NCBI GenBank assembly: GCA_916048095.2
Contig: OU696584.1
Span: 3,241,317 to 3,305,316 of the forward strand
Direction of reading: 5' to 3'
DNA from: Sacculina carcini
Taxonomy: Eukaryota > Arthropoda > Thecostraca > Sacculinidae
Length of the DNA stretch: 64,000 nt
Position 1 is the first letter of the stretch. Each line of letters opens with the position of its first letter. A program made the position numbers and the translations under genes. The notes below the pieces were generated by a model, which worked only from the letters and a program-made list of their open reading frames with translations, was not told where the DNA came from and did not search any database. Of the stretch, positions 34,515 through 47,000 are shown piece after piece.

Positions 34515-36780
34515 TAATTCATCCAATTTATTTCGATTATTTGTGTGTAGAGTTTAGTGTTGAGTGAAGAAAGATATTACCTGGCTGGGATTCGAACCGA
34601 GGTCCTCGGGGTTCGAGCAGAGTCTTACGCGGTCCGGCCATTGTAGATGTTCAAGAGAGATGGTTTATATGTGGTATATATAGTGCGCAAGCACGAGTGT
34701 ACAATTAATTTTCTTTATTTTTTTTATTTTCTTTATTTTCTTTATTTTCTTTATTTTCTTTATTTTCTTTATTTTCTTTATTTTCTTTATTTTCTTTATT
34801 TTCTTTATTTTCTTTATTTTCTTTATTTTCTTTATTTTCTTTATTTTCTTTATTTTCTTTATTTTCTTTATTTTCTTTATTTTCTTTATTTTCTTTATTT
34901 TCTTTATTTTCTTTATTTTCTTTATTTTCTTTATTTTCTTTATTTTCTTTATTTTCTTTATTTTCTTTATTTTCTTTATTTTCTTTATTTTCTTTATTTT
35001 CTTTATTTTCTTTATTTTCTTTATTTTCTTTATTTTCTTTATTTTCTTTATTTTCTTTATTTTCTTTATTTTCTTTATTTTCTTTATTTTCTTTATTTTC
35101 TTTATTTTCTTTATTTTCTTTATTTTCTTTATTTTCTTTATTTTCTTTATTTTCTTTATTTTCTTTATTTTCTTTATTTTCTTTATTTTCTTTTTCTTTA
35201 TTTTCTTTATTTTCTTTATTTTCTTTATTTTCTTTATTTTCTTTATTTTCTTTATTTTCTTTATTTTCTATATTTTCTTTATTTTCTTTATTTTCTTTAT
35301 TTTCTTTATTTTCTTTATTTTCTTTATTTTCTTTATTTTCTTTATTTTCTTTATTTTCTTTATTTTCTTTATTTTCTTTATTTTCTTTATTTTCTTTATT
35401 TTCTTTATTTTCTTTAATTCATCCAATTTATTTCGATTATTTGTGTGTAGAGTTTAGTGTTGAGTGAAGAAAGATATTACCTGGCTGGGATTCGAACCGA
35501 GGTCCTCGGGGTTCGAGCAGAGTCTTACGCGGTCCGGCCATTGTAGATGTTCAAGAGAGATGGTTTATATGTGGTATATATAGTGCGCAAGCACGAGTGT
35601 ACAATTAATTTTCTTTATTTTCTTTATTTTCTTTATTTTCTTTATTTTCTGTATTTTCTGTATTTTCTGTATTTTCTGTATTTTCTGTATTTTCTGTATT
35701 TTCTGTATTTTCTGTATTTTCTGTATTTTCTGTATTTTCTGTATTTTCTGTATTTTCTGTATTTTCTTTATTTTCTATATTTTCTTTATTTTCTTTATTT
35801 TCTTTATTTTCTTTATTTTCTTTATTTTCTTTATTTTCTTTATTTTCTTTATTTTCTTTATTTTCTTTATTTTCTTTATTTTCTTTATTTTCTTTATTTT
35901 CTTTATTTTCTTTATTTTCTTTATTTTCTTTATTTTCTTTATTTTCTTTATTTTCTTTATTTTCTTTATTTTCTTTATTTTCTTTATTTTCTTTATTTTC
36001 TTTATTTACTTTATTTTCTTTATTTTCTTTATTTTCTTTATTTTCTTTATTTTCTTTATTTTTTTTAATTCATCCAATTTATTTCGATTATTTGTGTGTA
36101 GAGTTTAGTGTTGAGTGAAGAAAGTTATTACCTGGCTGGGATTCGAACCGAGGTCCTCGGGGTTCGAGCAGAGTCTTACGCGGTCCGGCCATTGTAGATG
36201 TTCAAGAGAGATGGTTTATATGTGGTATATATAGTGCGCAAGCACGAGTGTACAATTAATTTTCTTTATTTTCTTTATTTTCTTTATTTTCTTTATTTTC
36301 TTTATTTTCTGTATTTTCTGTATTTTCTGTATTTTCTGTATTTTCTGTATTTTCTGTATTTTCTTTATTTTCTATATTTTCTTTATTTTCTTTATTTTCT
36401 TTATTTTCTTTATTTTCTTTATTTTCTTTATTTTCTTTATTTTCTTTATTTTCTTTATTTTCTTTATTTTCTTTATTTTCTTTATTTTCTTTATTTTCTT
36501 TATTTTCTTTATTTTCTTTATTTTCTTTATTTTCTTTATTTTCTTTATTTTCTTTATTTTCTTTATTTTCTTTATTTTCTTTATTTTCTTTATTTTCTTT
36601 ATTTTCTTTATTTTCTTTATTTTCTTTATTTTCTTTATTTTCTTGATTTTCTATATTTTCTTTATTTTCTTTATTTTCTTTATTTTCTTTATTTTCTTTA
36701 TTTTCTTTATTTTCTTTATTTTCTTTATTTTCTTTATTTTCTTTATTTTCTTTATTTTCTTTATTTTCTTTATTTTCTTT
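34515..36780 (-). repeat. Three-unit block duplicated at 53068-55063
   Basis: The first array starts with a TTTTTTTTA unit next to the cassette and carries a shortened TTTTTCTTTATT unit about 490 bp in. The second array carries a TTTACTTTATT unit and ends with TTTTTTTAATTCATCC. The same three-part order (TTTTTTTTA start, TTTTTCTTT short unit, TTTACTTTATT plus TTTTTTTAATTC end) is found at 53068-54549, about 18.5 kb away. Array lengths differ, so the copies have changed since duplication. Confidence 0.7.
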
Positions 36781-37241
36781 AATTCATCCAATTTATTTCG
36801 ATTATTTGTGTGTAGAGTTTAGTGTTGAGTGAAGAAAGATATTACCTGGCTGGGATTCGAACCGAGGTCCTCGGGGTTCGAGCAGAGTCTTACGCGGTCC
36901 GGCCATTGTAGATGTTCAAGAGAGATGGTTTATATGTGGTATATATAGTGCGCAAGCACGAGTGTACAATTAATTTTCTTTATTTTCTTTATTTTCTTTA
37001 TTTTCTTTATTTTCTGTATTTTCTGTATTTTCTGTATTTTCTGTATTTTCTGTATTTTCTGTATTTTCTGTATTTTCTTTATTTTCTTTATTTTCTTTAT
37101 TTTCTTTATTTTCTTTATTTTCTTTATTTTCTTTATTTTCTTTATTTTCTTTATTTTCTTTATTTTCTTTATTTTCTTTATTTTCTTTATTTTCTTTATT
37201 TTCTTTATTTTCTTTATTTTCTTTATTTTCTTTATTTTCTT

Positions 37242-40200
37242 TAATTCATCCAATTTATTTCGATTATTTGAGTGTAGAGTTTAGTGTTGAGTGAAGAAAG
37301 TTATTACCTGGCTGGGATTCGAACCGAGGTCCTCGGGGTTCGAGCAGAGTCTTACGCGGTCCGGCCATTGTAGATGTTCAAGAGAGATGGTTTATATGTG
37401 GTATATATAGTGCGCAAGCACGAGTGTACAATTAATTTTCTTTATTTTCTGTATTTTCTGTATTTTCTTTATTTTCTGTATTTTCTGTATTTTCTGTATT
37501 TTCTGTATTTTCTGTATTTTCTGTATTTTCTGTATTTTCTGTATTTTCTGTATTTTCTGTATTTTCTGTATTTTCTGTATTTTCTGTATTTTCTGTATTT
37601 TCTGTATTTTCTGTATTTTCTGTATTTTCTGTATTTTCTGTATTTTCTGTATTTTCTTTATTTTCTTTATTTTCTTTATTTTCTTTATTTTCTTTATTTT
37701 CTTTATTTTCTTTATTTTCTTTATTTTCTTTATTTTCTTTATTTTCTTTATTTTCTTTATTTTCTTTATTTTCTTTATTTTCTTTATTTTCTTTAATTCA
37801 TCCAATTTATTTCGATTATTTGTGTGTAGAGTTTAGTGTTGAGTGAAGAAAGTTATTACCTGGCTGGGATTCGAACCGAGGTCCTCGGGGTTCGAGCAGA
37901 GTCTTACGCGGTCCGGCCATTGTAGATGTTCAAGAGAGATGGTTTATATGTGGTATATATAGTGCGCAAGCACGAGTGTACAATTAATTTTCTTTATTTT
38001 CTTTATTTTCTTTATTTTCTGTATTTTCTGTATTTTCTGTATTTTCTGTATTTTCTGTATTTTCTTTATTTTCTGTATTTTCTGTATTTTCTGTATTTTC
38101 TGTATTTTCTGTATTTTCTGTATTTTCTGTATTTTCTGTATTTTCTTTATTTTCTTTATTTTCTTTATTTTCTTTATTTTCTTTATTTTCTTTATTTTCT
38201 TTATTTTCTTTATTTTCTTTATTTTCTTTATTTTCTTTATTTTCTTTATTTTCTTTATTTTCTTTATTTTCTTTATTTTCTTTATTTTCTTTATTTTCTT
38301 TAATTCATCCAATTTATTTCGATTATTTGTGTGTAGAGTTTAGTGTTGAGTGAAGAAAGTTATTACCTGGCTGGGATTCGAACCGAGGTCCTCGGGGTTC
38401 GAGCAGAGTCTTACGCGGTCCGGCCATTGTAGATGTTCAAGAGAGATGGTTTATATGTGGTATATATAGTGCGCAAGCACGAGTGTACAATTAATTTTCT
38501 TTATTTTCTGTATTTTCTGTATTTTCTATATTTTCTGTATTTTCTGTATTTTCTGTATTTTCTGTATTTTCTGTATTTTCTGTATTTTCTGTATTTTCTG
38601 TATTTTCTGTATTTTCTGTATTTTCTGTATTTTCTTTATTTTCTTTATTTTCTTTATTTTCTTTATTTTCTTTATTTTCTTTATTTTCTTTATTTTCTTT
38701 ATTTTCTTTATTTTCTTTATTTTCTTAATTTTCTTAATTTTCTTTATTTTCTTTATTTTCTTTATTTTCTTTATTTTCTTTATTTTCTTTATTTTCTTTA
38801 TTTTCTTTATTTTCTTTATTTTCTTTATTTTCTTTATTTTCTTTATTTTCTTTATTTTCTTTATTTTCTTTATTTTCTTTATTTTCTTTATTTTCTTTAT
38901 TTTCTTTATTTTCTTTATTTTCTTTATTTTCTTTATTTTCTTTATTTTCTTTATTTTCTTTATTTTCTTTATTTTCTTTATTTTCTTTATTTTCTTTATT
39001 TTCTTTATTTTCTTTATTTTCTTTATTTTCTTTATTTTCTTTATTTTCTTTATTTTCTTTATTTTCTTTATTTTCTTTATTTTCTTTATTTTCTTTATTT
39101 TCTTTATTTTCTTTAATTCATCCAATTTATTTCGATTATTTGTGTGTAGAGTTTAGTGTTGAGTGAAGAAAGTTATTACCTGGCTGGGATTCGAACCGAG
39201 GTCCTCGGGGTTCGAGCAGAGTCTTACGCGGTCCGGCCATTGTAGATGTTCAAGAGAGATGGTTTATATGTGGTATATATAGTGCGCAAGCACGAGTGTA
39301 CAATTAATTTTCTTTATTTTCTGTATTTTCTGTATTTTCTTTATTTTCTGTATTTTCTGTATTTTCTGTATTTTCTGTATTTTCTGTATTTTCTGTATTT
39401 TCTGTATTTTCTGTATTTTCTGTATTTTCTGTATTTTCTGTATTTTCTGTATTTTCTGTATTTTCTGTATTTTCTGTATTTTCTGTATTTTCTGTATTTT
39501 CTGTATTTTCTGTATTTTCTGTATTTTCTTTATTTTCTTTATTTTCTTTATTTTCTTTATTTTCTTTATTTTCTTTATTTTCTTTATTTTCTTTATTTTC
39601 TTTATTTTCTTTATTTTCTTTATTTTCTTTATTTTCTTTATTTTCTTTATTTTCTTTATTTTCTTTATTTTCTTTATTTTCTTTATTTTCTTTATTTTCT
39701 TTATTTTCTTTATTTTCTTTATTTTCTTTATTTTCTTTAATTCATCCAATTTATTTCGATTATTTGTGTGTAGAGTTTAGTGTTGAGTGAAGAAAGTTAT
39801 TACCTGGCTGGGATTCGAACCGAGGTCCTCGGGGTTCGAGCAGAGTCTTACGCGGTCCGGCCATTGTAGATGTTCAAGAGAGATGGTTTATATGTGGTAT
39901 ATATAGTGCGCAAGCACGAGTGTACAATTAATTTTCTTTATTTTCTTTATTTTCTTTATTTTCTTTATTTTCTTTATTTTCTGTATTTTCTGTATTTTCT
40001 GTATTTTCTGTATTTTCTTTATTTTCTGTATTTTCTGTATTTTCTGTATTTTCTGTATTTTCTGTATTTTCTGTATTTTCTGTATTTTCTGTATTTTCTT
40101 TATTTTCTTTATTTTCTTTATTTTCTTTATTTTCTTTATTTTCTTTATTTTCTTTATTTTCTTTATTTTCTTTATTTTCTTTATTTTCTTTATTTTCTTT

Positions 40201-41714
40201 ATTTTCTTTATTTTCTTTATTTTCTTTATTTTCTTTATTTTCTTTATTTTCTTTATTTTCTTTAATTCATCCAATTTATTTCGATTATTTGTGTGTAGAG
40301 TTTAGTGTTGAGTGAAGAAAGTTATTACCTGGCTGGGATTCGAACCGAGGTCCTCGGGGTTCGAGCAGAGTCTTACGCGGTCCGGCCATTGTAGATGTTC
40401 AAGAGAGATGGTTTATATGTGGTATATATAGTGCGCAAGCACGAGTGTACAATTAATTTTCTTTATTTTCTGTATTTTCTGTATTTTCTATATTTTCTGT
40501 ATTTTCTGTATTTTCTGTATTTTCTGTATTTTCTGTATTTTCTGTATTTTCTGTATTTTCTGTATTTTCTGTATTTTCTGTATTTTCTGTATTTTCTGTA
40601 TTTTCTTTATTTTCTTTATTTTCTTTATTTTCTTTATTTTCTTTATTTTCTTTATTTTCTTTATTTTCTTTATTTTCTTTATTTTCTTTATTTTCTTTAT
40701 TTTCTTAATTTTCTTAATTTTCTTTATTTTCTTTATTTTCTTTATTTTCTTTATTTTCTTTATTTTCTTTATTTTTTTTATTTTCTTTATTTTTTTTATT
40801 TTCTTTATTTTCTTTATTTTCTTTTTTTTCTTTATTTTCTTTATTTTCTTTATTTTCTTTATTTTCTTTATTTTCTTTATTTTCTTTATTTTCTTTATTT
40901 TCTTTATTTTCTTTATTTTCTTTATTTTCTTTATTTTCTTTATTTTCTTTATTTTCTTTATTTTCTTTATTTTCTTTATTTTCTTTATTTTCTTTATTTT
41001 CTTTAATTCATCCAATTTATTTCGATTATTTGTGTGTAGAGTTTAGTGTTGAGTGAAGAAAGTTATTACCTGGCTGGGATTCGAACCGAGGTCCTCGGGG
41101 TTCGAGCAGAGTCTTACGCGGTCCGGCCATTGTAGATGTTCAAGAGAGATGGTTTATATGTGGTATATATAGTGCGCAAGCACGAGTGTACAATTAATTT
41201 TCTTTATTTTCTTTATTTTCTTTATTTTCTGTATTTTCTGTATTTTCTGTATTTTCTGTATTTTCTGTATTTTCTTTATTTTCTGTATTTTCTGTATTTT
41301 CTGTATTTTCTGTATTTTCTGTATTTTCTGTATTTTCTGTATTTTCTGTATTTTCTTTATTTTCTTTATTTTCTTTATTTTCTTTATTTTCTTTATTTTC
41401 TTTATTTTCTTTATTTTCTTTATTTTCTTTATTTTCTTTATTTTCTTTATTTTCTTTATTTTCTTTATTTTCTTTATTTTCTTTATTTTCTTTATTTTCT
41501 TTATTTTCTTTATTTTCTTTAATTCATCCAATTTATTTCGATTATTTGTGTGTAGAGTTTAGTGTTGAGTGAAGAAAGTTATTACCTGGCTGGGATTCGA
41601 ACCGAGGTCCTCGGGGTTCGAGCAGAGTCTTACGCGGTCCGGCCATTGTAGATGTTCAAGAGAGATGGTTTATATGTGGTATATATAGTGCGCAAGCACG
41701 AGTGTACAATTAAT
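37242..41714 (-). repeat. Higher-order a-b-c arrangement of cassette-array units
   Basis: Next to each cassette the array starts with a distinctive pattern of TTTTCTGTA variants. Type a (two variants, one standard, then a long run) follows the cassettes at 37242, 39114, 41520 and also 46114. Type b (three to five standard, four or five variants, one standard, then up to eight variants) follows 37794, 39738, 41004 and 46774. Type c (with a TTTTCTATA unit, and a TTCTTAATTTTCTTAATT pair farther in) follows 38301 and 40263. The order a-b-c-a-b-c-b-a gives a repeat period of about 1.87-1.96 kb. Confidence 0.75.
37448..37655. repeat. Long run of the TTTTCTGTA variant 9-mer
   Basis: About 22 units carrying GTA in place of TTA, with one standard unit near the start, lie about 10 bp from the cassette end. 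Similar runs begin close to the cassette in many other units (for example 35648-35760, 39318-39530, 46320-46525, 54167-54262). A second, internal run lies at 51291-51418. Confidence 0.85.
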
Positions 41715-44037
41715 TTTCTTTATTTTCTGTATTTTCTGTATTTTCTTTATTTTCTGTATTTTCTGTATTTTCTGTATTTTCTGTATTTTCTGTATTTTCT
41801 GTATTTTCTGTATTTTCTGTATTTTCTGTATTTTCTGTATTTTCTGTATTTTCTGTATTTTCTGTATTTTCTGTATTTTCTTTATTTTCTTTATTTTCTT
41901 TATTTTCTTTATTTTCTTTATTTTCTTTATTTTCTTAATTTTCTTTATTTTCTTTATTTTCTTTATTTTCTTTATTTTCTTTATTTTCTTTATTTTCTTT
42001 ATTTTCTTTATTTTCTTTATTTTCTTTATTTTCTTTATTTTCTTTATTTTGTTTATTTTCTTTATTTTCTTTATTTTCTTTATTTTCTTTATTTTCTTTA
42101 TTTTCTTTATTTTCTTTATTTTCTTTATTTTCTTTATTTTCTTTATTTTCTTTATTTTCTTTATTTTCTTTATTTTCTTTATTTTCTTTATTTTCTTTAT
42201 TTTCTTTATTTTCTTTATTTTCTTTATTTTCTTTATTTTCTTTATTTTCTTTATTTTCTTTATTTTCTTTATTTTCTTTATTTTCTTTATTTTCTTTATT
42301 TTCTTTATTTTCTTTATTTTCTTTATTTTCTTTATTTTCTTTATTTTCTTTATTTTCTTTAATTTTATTTAATTTTATTTAATTTTATTTATTTTCTTTA
42401 TTTTCTTTATTTTCTTTATTTTCTTTATTTTCTTTATTTTCTTTATTTTCTTTATTTTCTTTATTTTCTTTATTTTCTTTATTTTCTTTATTTTCTTTAT
42501 TTTCTTTATTTTCTTTATTTTCTTTATTTTCTTTATTTTCTTTATTTTCTTTATTTTCTTTATTTTCTTTATTTTCTTTATTTTCTTTATTTTCTTTATT
42601 TTCTTTATTTTCTTTATTTTCTTTATTTTCTTTATTTTCTTTATTTTCTTTATTTTCTTTATTTTCTTTATTTTCTTTATTTTCTTTATTTTCTTTATTT
42701 TCTTTATTTTCTTTATTTTCTTTATTTTCTTTATTTTCTTTATTTTCTTTATTTTCTTTATTTTCTTTATTTTCTTTAATTTTATTTATTTTATTTATTT
42801 TCTTTATTTTCTTTATTTTCTTTATTTTCTTTATTTTCTTTATTTTCTTTATTTTCTTTATTTTCTTTATTTTCTTTATTTTCTTTATTTTCTTTATTTT
42901 CTTTATTTTCTTTATTTTCTTTATTTTCTTTATTTTCTTTATTTTCTTTATTTTCTTTATTTTCTTTATTTTCTTTATTTTCTTTATTTTCTTTATTTTC
43001 TTTATTTTCTTTATTTTCTTTATTTTCTTTATTTTCTTTATTTTCTTTATTTTCTTTATTTTCTTTATTTTCTTTATTTTCTTTATTTTCTTTATTTTCT
43101 TTATTTTCTTTATTTTCTTTATTTTCTTTATTTTCTTTATTTTCTTTATTTTCTTTATTTTCTTTATTTTCTTTATTTTCTTTATTTTCTTCATTTTCTT
43201 TATTTTCTTTATTTTCTTTATTTTCTTTATTTTCTTTATTTTCTTTATTTTCTTTATTTTCTTTATTTTCTTTATTTTATGTATTTTCTGTATTTTCTGT
43301 ATTTTCTTTATTTTCTTTATTTTCTTTATTTTCTTTATTTTCTTTATTTTCTTTATTTTCTTTATTTTCTTTATTTTCTTTATTTTCTTTATTTTCTTTA
43401 TTTTCTTTATTTTCTTTATTTTCTTTATTTTCTTTATTTTCTTTATTTTCTTTATTTTCTTTATTTTCTTTATTTTCTTTATTTTCTTTATTTTCTTTAT
43501 TTTCTTTATTTTCTTTATTTTCTTTATTTTCTTTATTTTCTTTATTTTCTTTATTTTCTTTATTTTCTTTATTTTCTTTATTTTCTTTATTTTCTTTATT
43601 TTCTTTATTTTCTTTATTTTCTTTATTTTCTTTATTTTCTTTATTTTCTTTATTTTCTTTATTTTCTTTATTTTCTTTATTTTCTTTATTTTCTTTATTT
43701 TCTTTATTTTCTTTATTTTCTTTATTTTCTTTATTTTCTTTATTTTCTTTATTTTCTTTATTTTCTTTATTTTCTTTATTTTCTTTATTTTCTTTATTTT
43801 CTTTATTTTCTTTATTTTCTTTATTTTCTGTATTTTCTGTATTTTCTTTATTTTCTTTATTTTCTTTATTTTCTTTATTTTCTTTATTTTCTTTATTTTC
43901 TTTATTTTCTTTATTTTCTTTATTTTCTTTATTTTCTTTATTTTCTTTATTTTCTTTATTTTTTTTATTTTCTTTATTTTCTTTATTTTCTTTATTTTCT
44001 TTATTTTCTTTATTTTCTTTATTTTCTTTATTTTCTT
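41712..44037. repeat. Longest cassette-free 9-mer array (about 2.3 kb)
   Basis: No cassette interrupts this array. It carries two scars of the form TTTATTTAATTTTATTTAATTT, at about 42358-42390 and 42776-42800. Similar scars lie at 33705-33725 and 34044-34070. They may mark deletion junctions where cassettes were lost or two arrays were joined. A single TTTTATGTA unit followed by two GTA variants occurs at 43276. Confidence 0.8.
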
Positions 44038-47000
44038 TAATTCATCCAATTTATTTCGATTATTTGTGTGTAGAGTTTAGTGTTGAGTGAAGAAAGATAT
44101 TACCTGGCTGGGATTCGAACCGAGGTCCTCGGGGTTCGAGCAGAGTCTTACGCGGTCCGGCCATTGTAGATGTTCAAGAGAGATGGTTTATATGTGGTAT
44201 ATATAGTGCGCAAGCACGAGTGTACAATTAATTTTCTTTATTTTTTTTATTTTCTTTATTTTCTTTATTTTCTTTATTTTCTTTATTTTCTTTATTTTCT
44301 TTATTTTCTGTATTTTCTGTATTTTCTGTATTTTCTGTATTTTCTGTATTTTCTGTATTTTCTTTATTTTCTTTATTTTCTTTATTTTCTTTATTTTCTT
44401 TATTTTCTTTATTTTCTTTATTTTCTTTATTTTCTTTATTTTCTTTATTTTCTTTATTTTCTTTATTTTCTTTATTTTCTTTATTTTCTTTATTTTCTTT
44501 ATTTTCTTTATTTTCTTTATTTTCTTTATTTTCTTTATTTTCTTTATTTTCTTTATTTTCTTTATTTTCTTTATTTTCTTTATTTTCTTTATTTTCTTTA
44601 TTTTCTTTATTTTCTTTATTTTCTTTATTTTCTTTATTTTCTTTATTTTCTTTATTTTCTTTATTTTCTTTATTTTCTTTATTTTCTTTATTTTCTTTAT
44701 TTTCTTTATTTTCTTTATTTTCTTTATTTTCTTTATTTTCTTTATTTTCTTTATTTTCTTTATTTTCTTTATTTTCTTTATTTTTTTTATTTTCTTTATT
44801 TTCTTTATTTTCTTTATTTTCTTTATTTTCTTTATTTTCTTTAATTCATCCAATTTATTTCGATTATTTGTGTGTAGAGTTTAGTGTTGAGTGAAGAAAG
44901 ATATTACCTGGCTGGGATTCGAACCGAGGTCCTCGGGGTTCGAGCAGAGTCTTACGCGGTCCGGCCATTGTAGATGTTCAAGAGAGATGGTTTATATGTG
45001 GTATATATAGTGCGCAAGCACGAGTGTACAATTAATTTTCTTTATTTTTTTTATTTTCTTTATTTTCTTTATTTTCTTTATTTTCTTTATTTTCTTTATT
45101 TTCTTTATTTTCTGTATTTTCTGTATTTTCTGTATTTTCTGTATTTTCTGTATTTTCTTTATTTTCTTTATTTTCTATATTTTCTATATTTTCTTTATTT
45201 TCTTTATTTTCTTTATTTTCTTTATTTTCTTTATTTTCTTTATTTTCTTTATTTTCTTTATTTTCTTTATTTTCTTTATTTTCTTTATTTTCTTTATTTT
45301 CTTTATTTTCTTTATTTTCTTTATTTTCTTTATTTTCTTTATTTTCTTTATTTTCTTTATTTTCTTTATTTTCTTTATTTTCTTTATTTTCTTTATTTTC
45401 TTTATTTTCTTTATTTTCTTTTTCTTTATTTTCTTTATTTTCTTTATTTTCTTTATTTTCTTTATTTTCTTTATTTTCTTTATTTTCTTTATTTTCTTTA
45501 TTTTCTATATTTTCTTTATTTTCTTTATTTTCTTTATTTTCTTTATTTTCTTTATTTTCTTTATTTTCTTTATTTTCTTAATTTTCTTTATTTTCTTTAT
45601 TTTCTTTATTTTCTTTATTTTCTTTATTTTCTTTATTTTCTTTAATTCATCCAATTTATTTCGATTATTTGTGTGTAGAGTTTAGTGTTGAGTGAAGAAA
45701 GATATTACCTGGCTGGGATTCGAACCGAGGTCCTCGGGGTTCGAGCAGAGTCTTACGCGGTCCGGCCATTGTAGATGTTCAAGAGAGATGGTTTATATGT
45801 GGTATATATAGTGCGCAAGCACGAGTGTACAATTAATTTTCTTTATTTTCTTTATTTTCTTTATTTTCTGTATTTTCTGTATTTTCTGTATTTTCTGTAT
45901 TTTCTGTATTTTCTGTATTTTCTGTATTTTCTGTATTTTCTGTATTTTCTTTATTTTCTTTATTTTCTTTATTTTCTTTATTTTCTTTATTTTCTTTATT
46001 TTCTTTATTTTCTTTATTTTCTTTATTTTCTTTATTTTCTTTATTTTCTTTATTTTCTTTATTTTCTTTATTTTCTTTATTTTCTTTATTTTCTTTATTT
46101 TCTTTATTTTCTTTAATTCATCCAATTTATTTCGATTATTTGTGTGTAGAGTTTAGTGTTGAGTGAAGAAAGTTATTACCTGGCTGGGATTCGAACCGAG
46201 GTCCTCGGGGTTCGAGCAGAGTCTTACGCGGTCCGGCCATTGTAGATGTTCAAGAGAGATGGTTTATATGTGGTATATATAGTGCGCAAGCACGAGTGTA
46301 CAATTAATTTTCTTTATTTTCTGTATTTTCTGTATTTTCTTTATTTTCTGTATTTTCTGTATTTTCTGTATTTTCTGTATTTTCTGTATTTTCTGTATTT
46401 TCTGTATTTTCTGTATTTTCTGTATTTTCTGTATTTTCTGTATTTTCTGTATTTTCTGTATTTTCTGTATTTTCTGTATTTTCTGTATTTTCTGTATTTT
46501 CTGTATTTTCTGTATTTTCTGTATTTTCTTTATTTTCTTTATTTTCTTTATTTTCTTTATTTTCTTTATTTTCTTTATTTTCTTTATTTTCTTTATTTTC
46601 TGTATTTTCTTTATTTTCTTTATTTTCTTTATTTTCTTTATTTTCTTTATTTTCTTTATTTTCTTTATTTTCTTTATTTTCTTTATTTTCTTTATTTTCT
46701 TTATTTTCTTTATTTTCTTTATTTTCTTTATTTTCTTTATTTTCTTTATTTTCTTTATTTTCTTTATTTTCTTTAATTCATCCAATTTATTTCGATTATT
46801 TGTGTGTAGAGTTTAGTGTTGAGTGAAGAAAGTTATTACCTGGCTGGGATTCGAACCGAGGTCCTCGGGGTTCGAGCAGAGTCTTACGCGGTCCGGCCAT
46901 TGTAGATGTTCAAGAGAGATGGTTTATATGTGGTATATATAGTGCGCAAGCACGAGTGTACAATTAATTTTCTTTATTTTCTTTATTTTCTTTATTTTCT

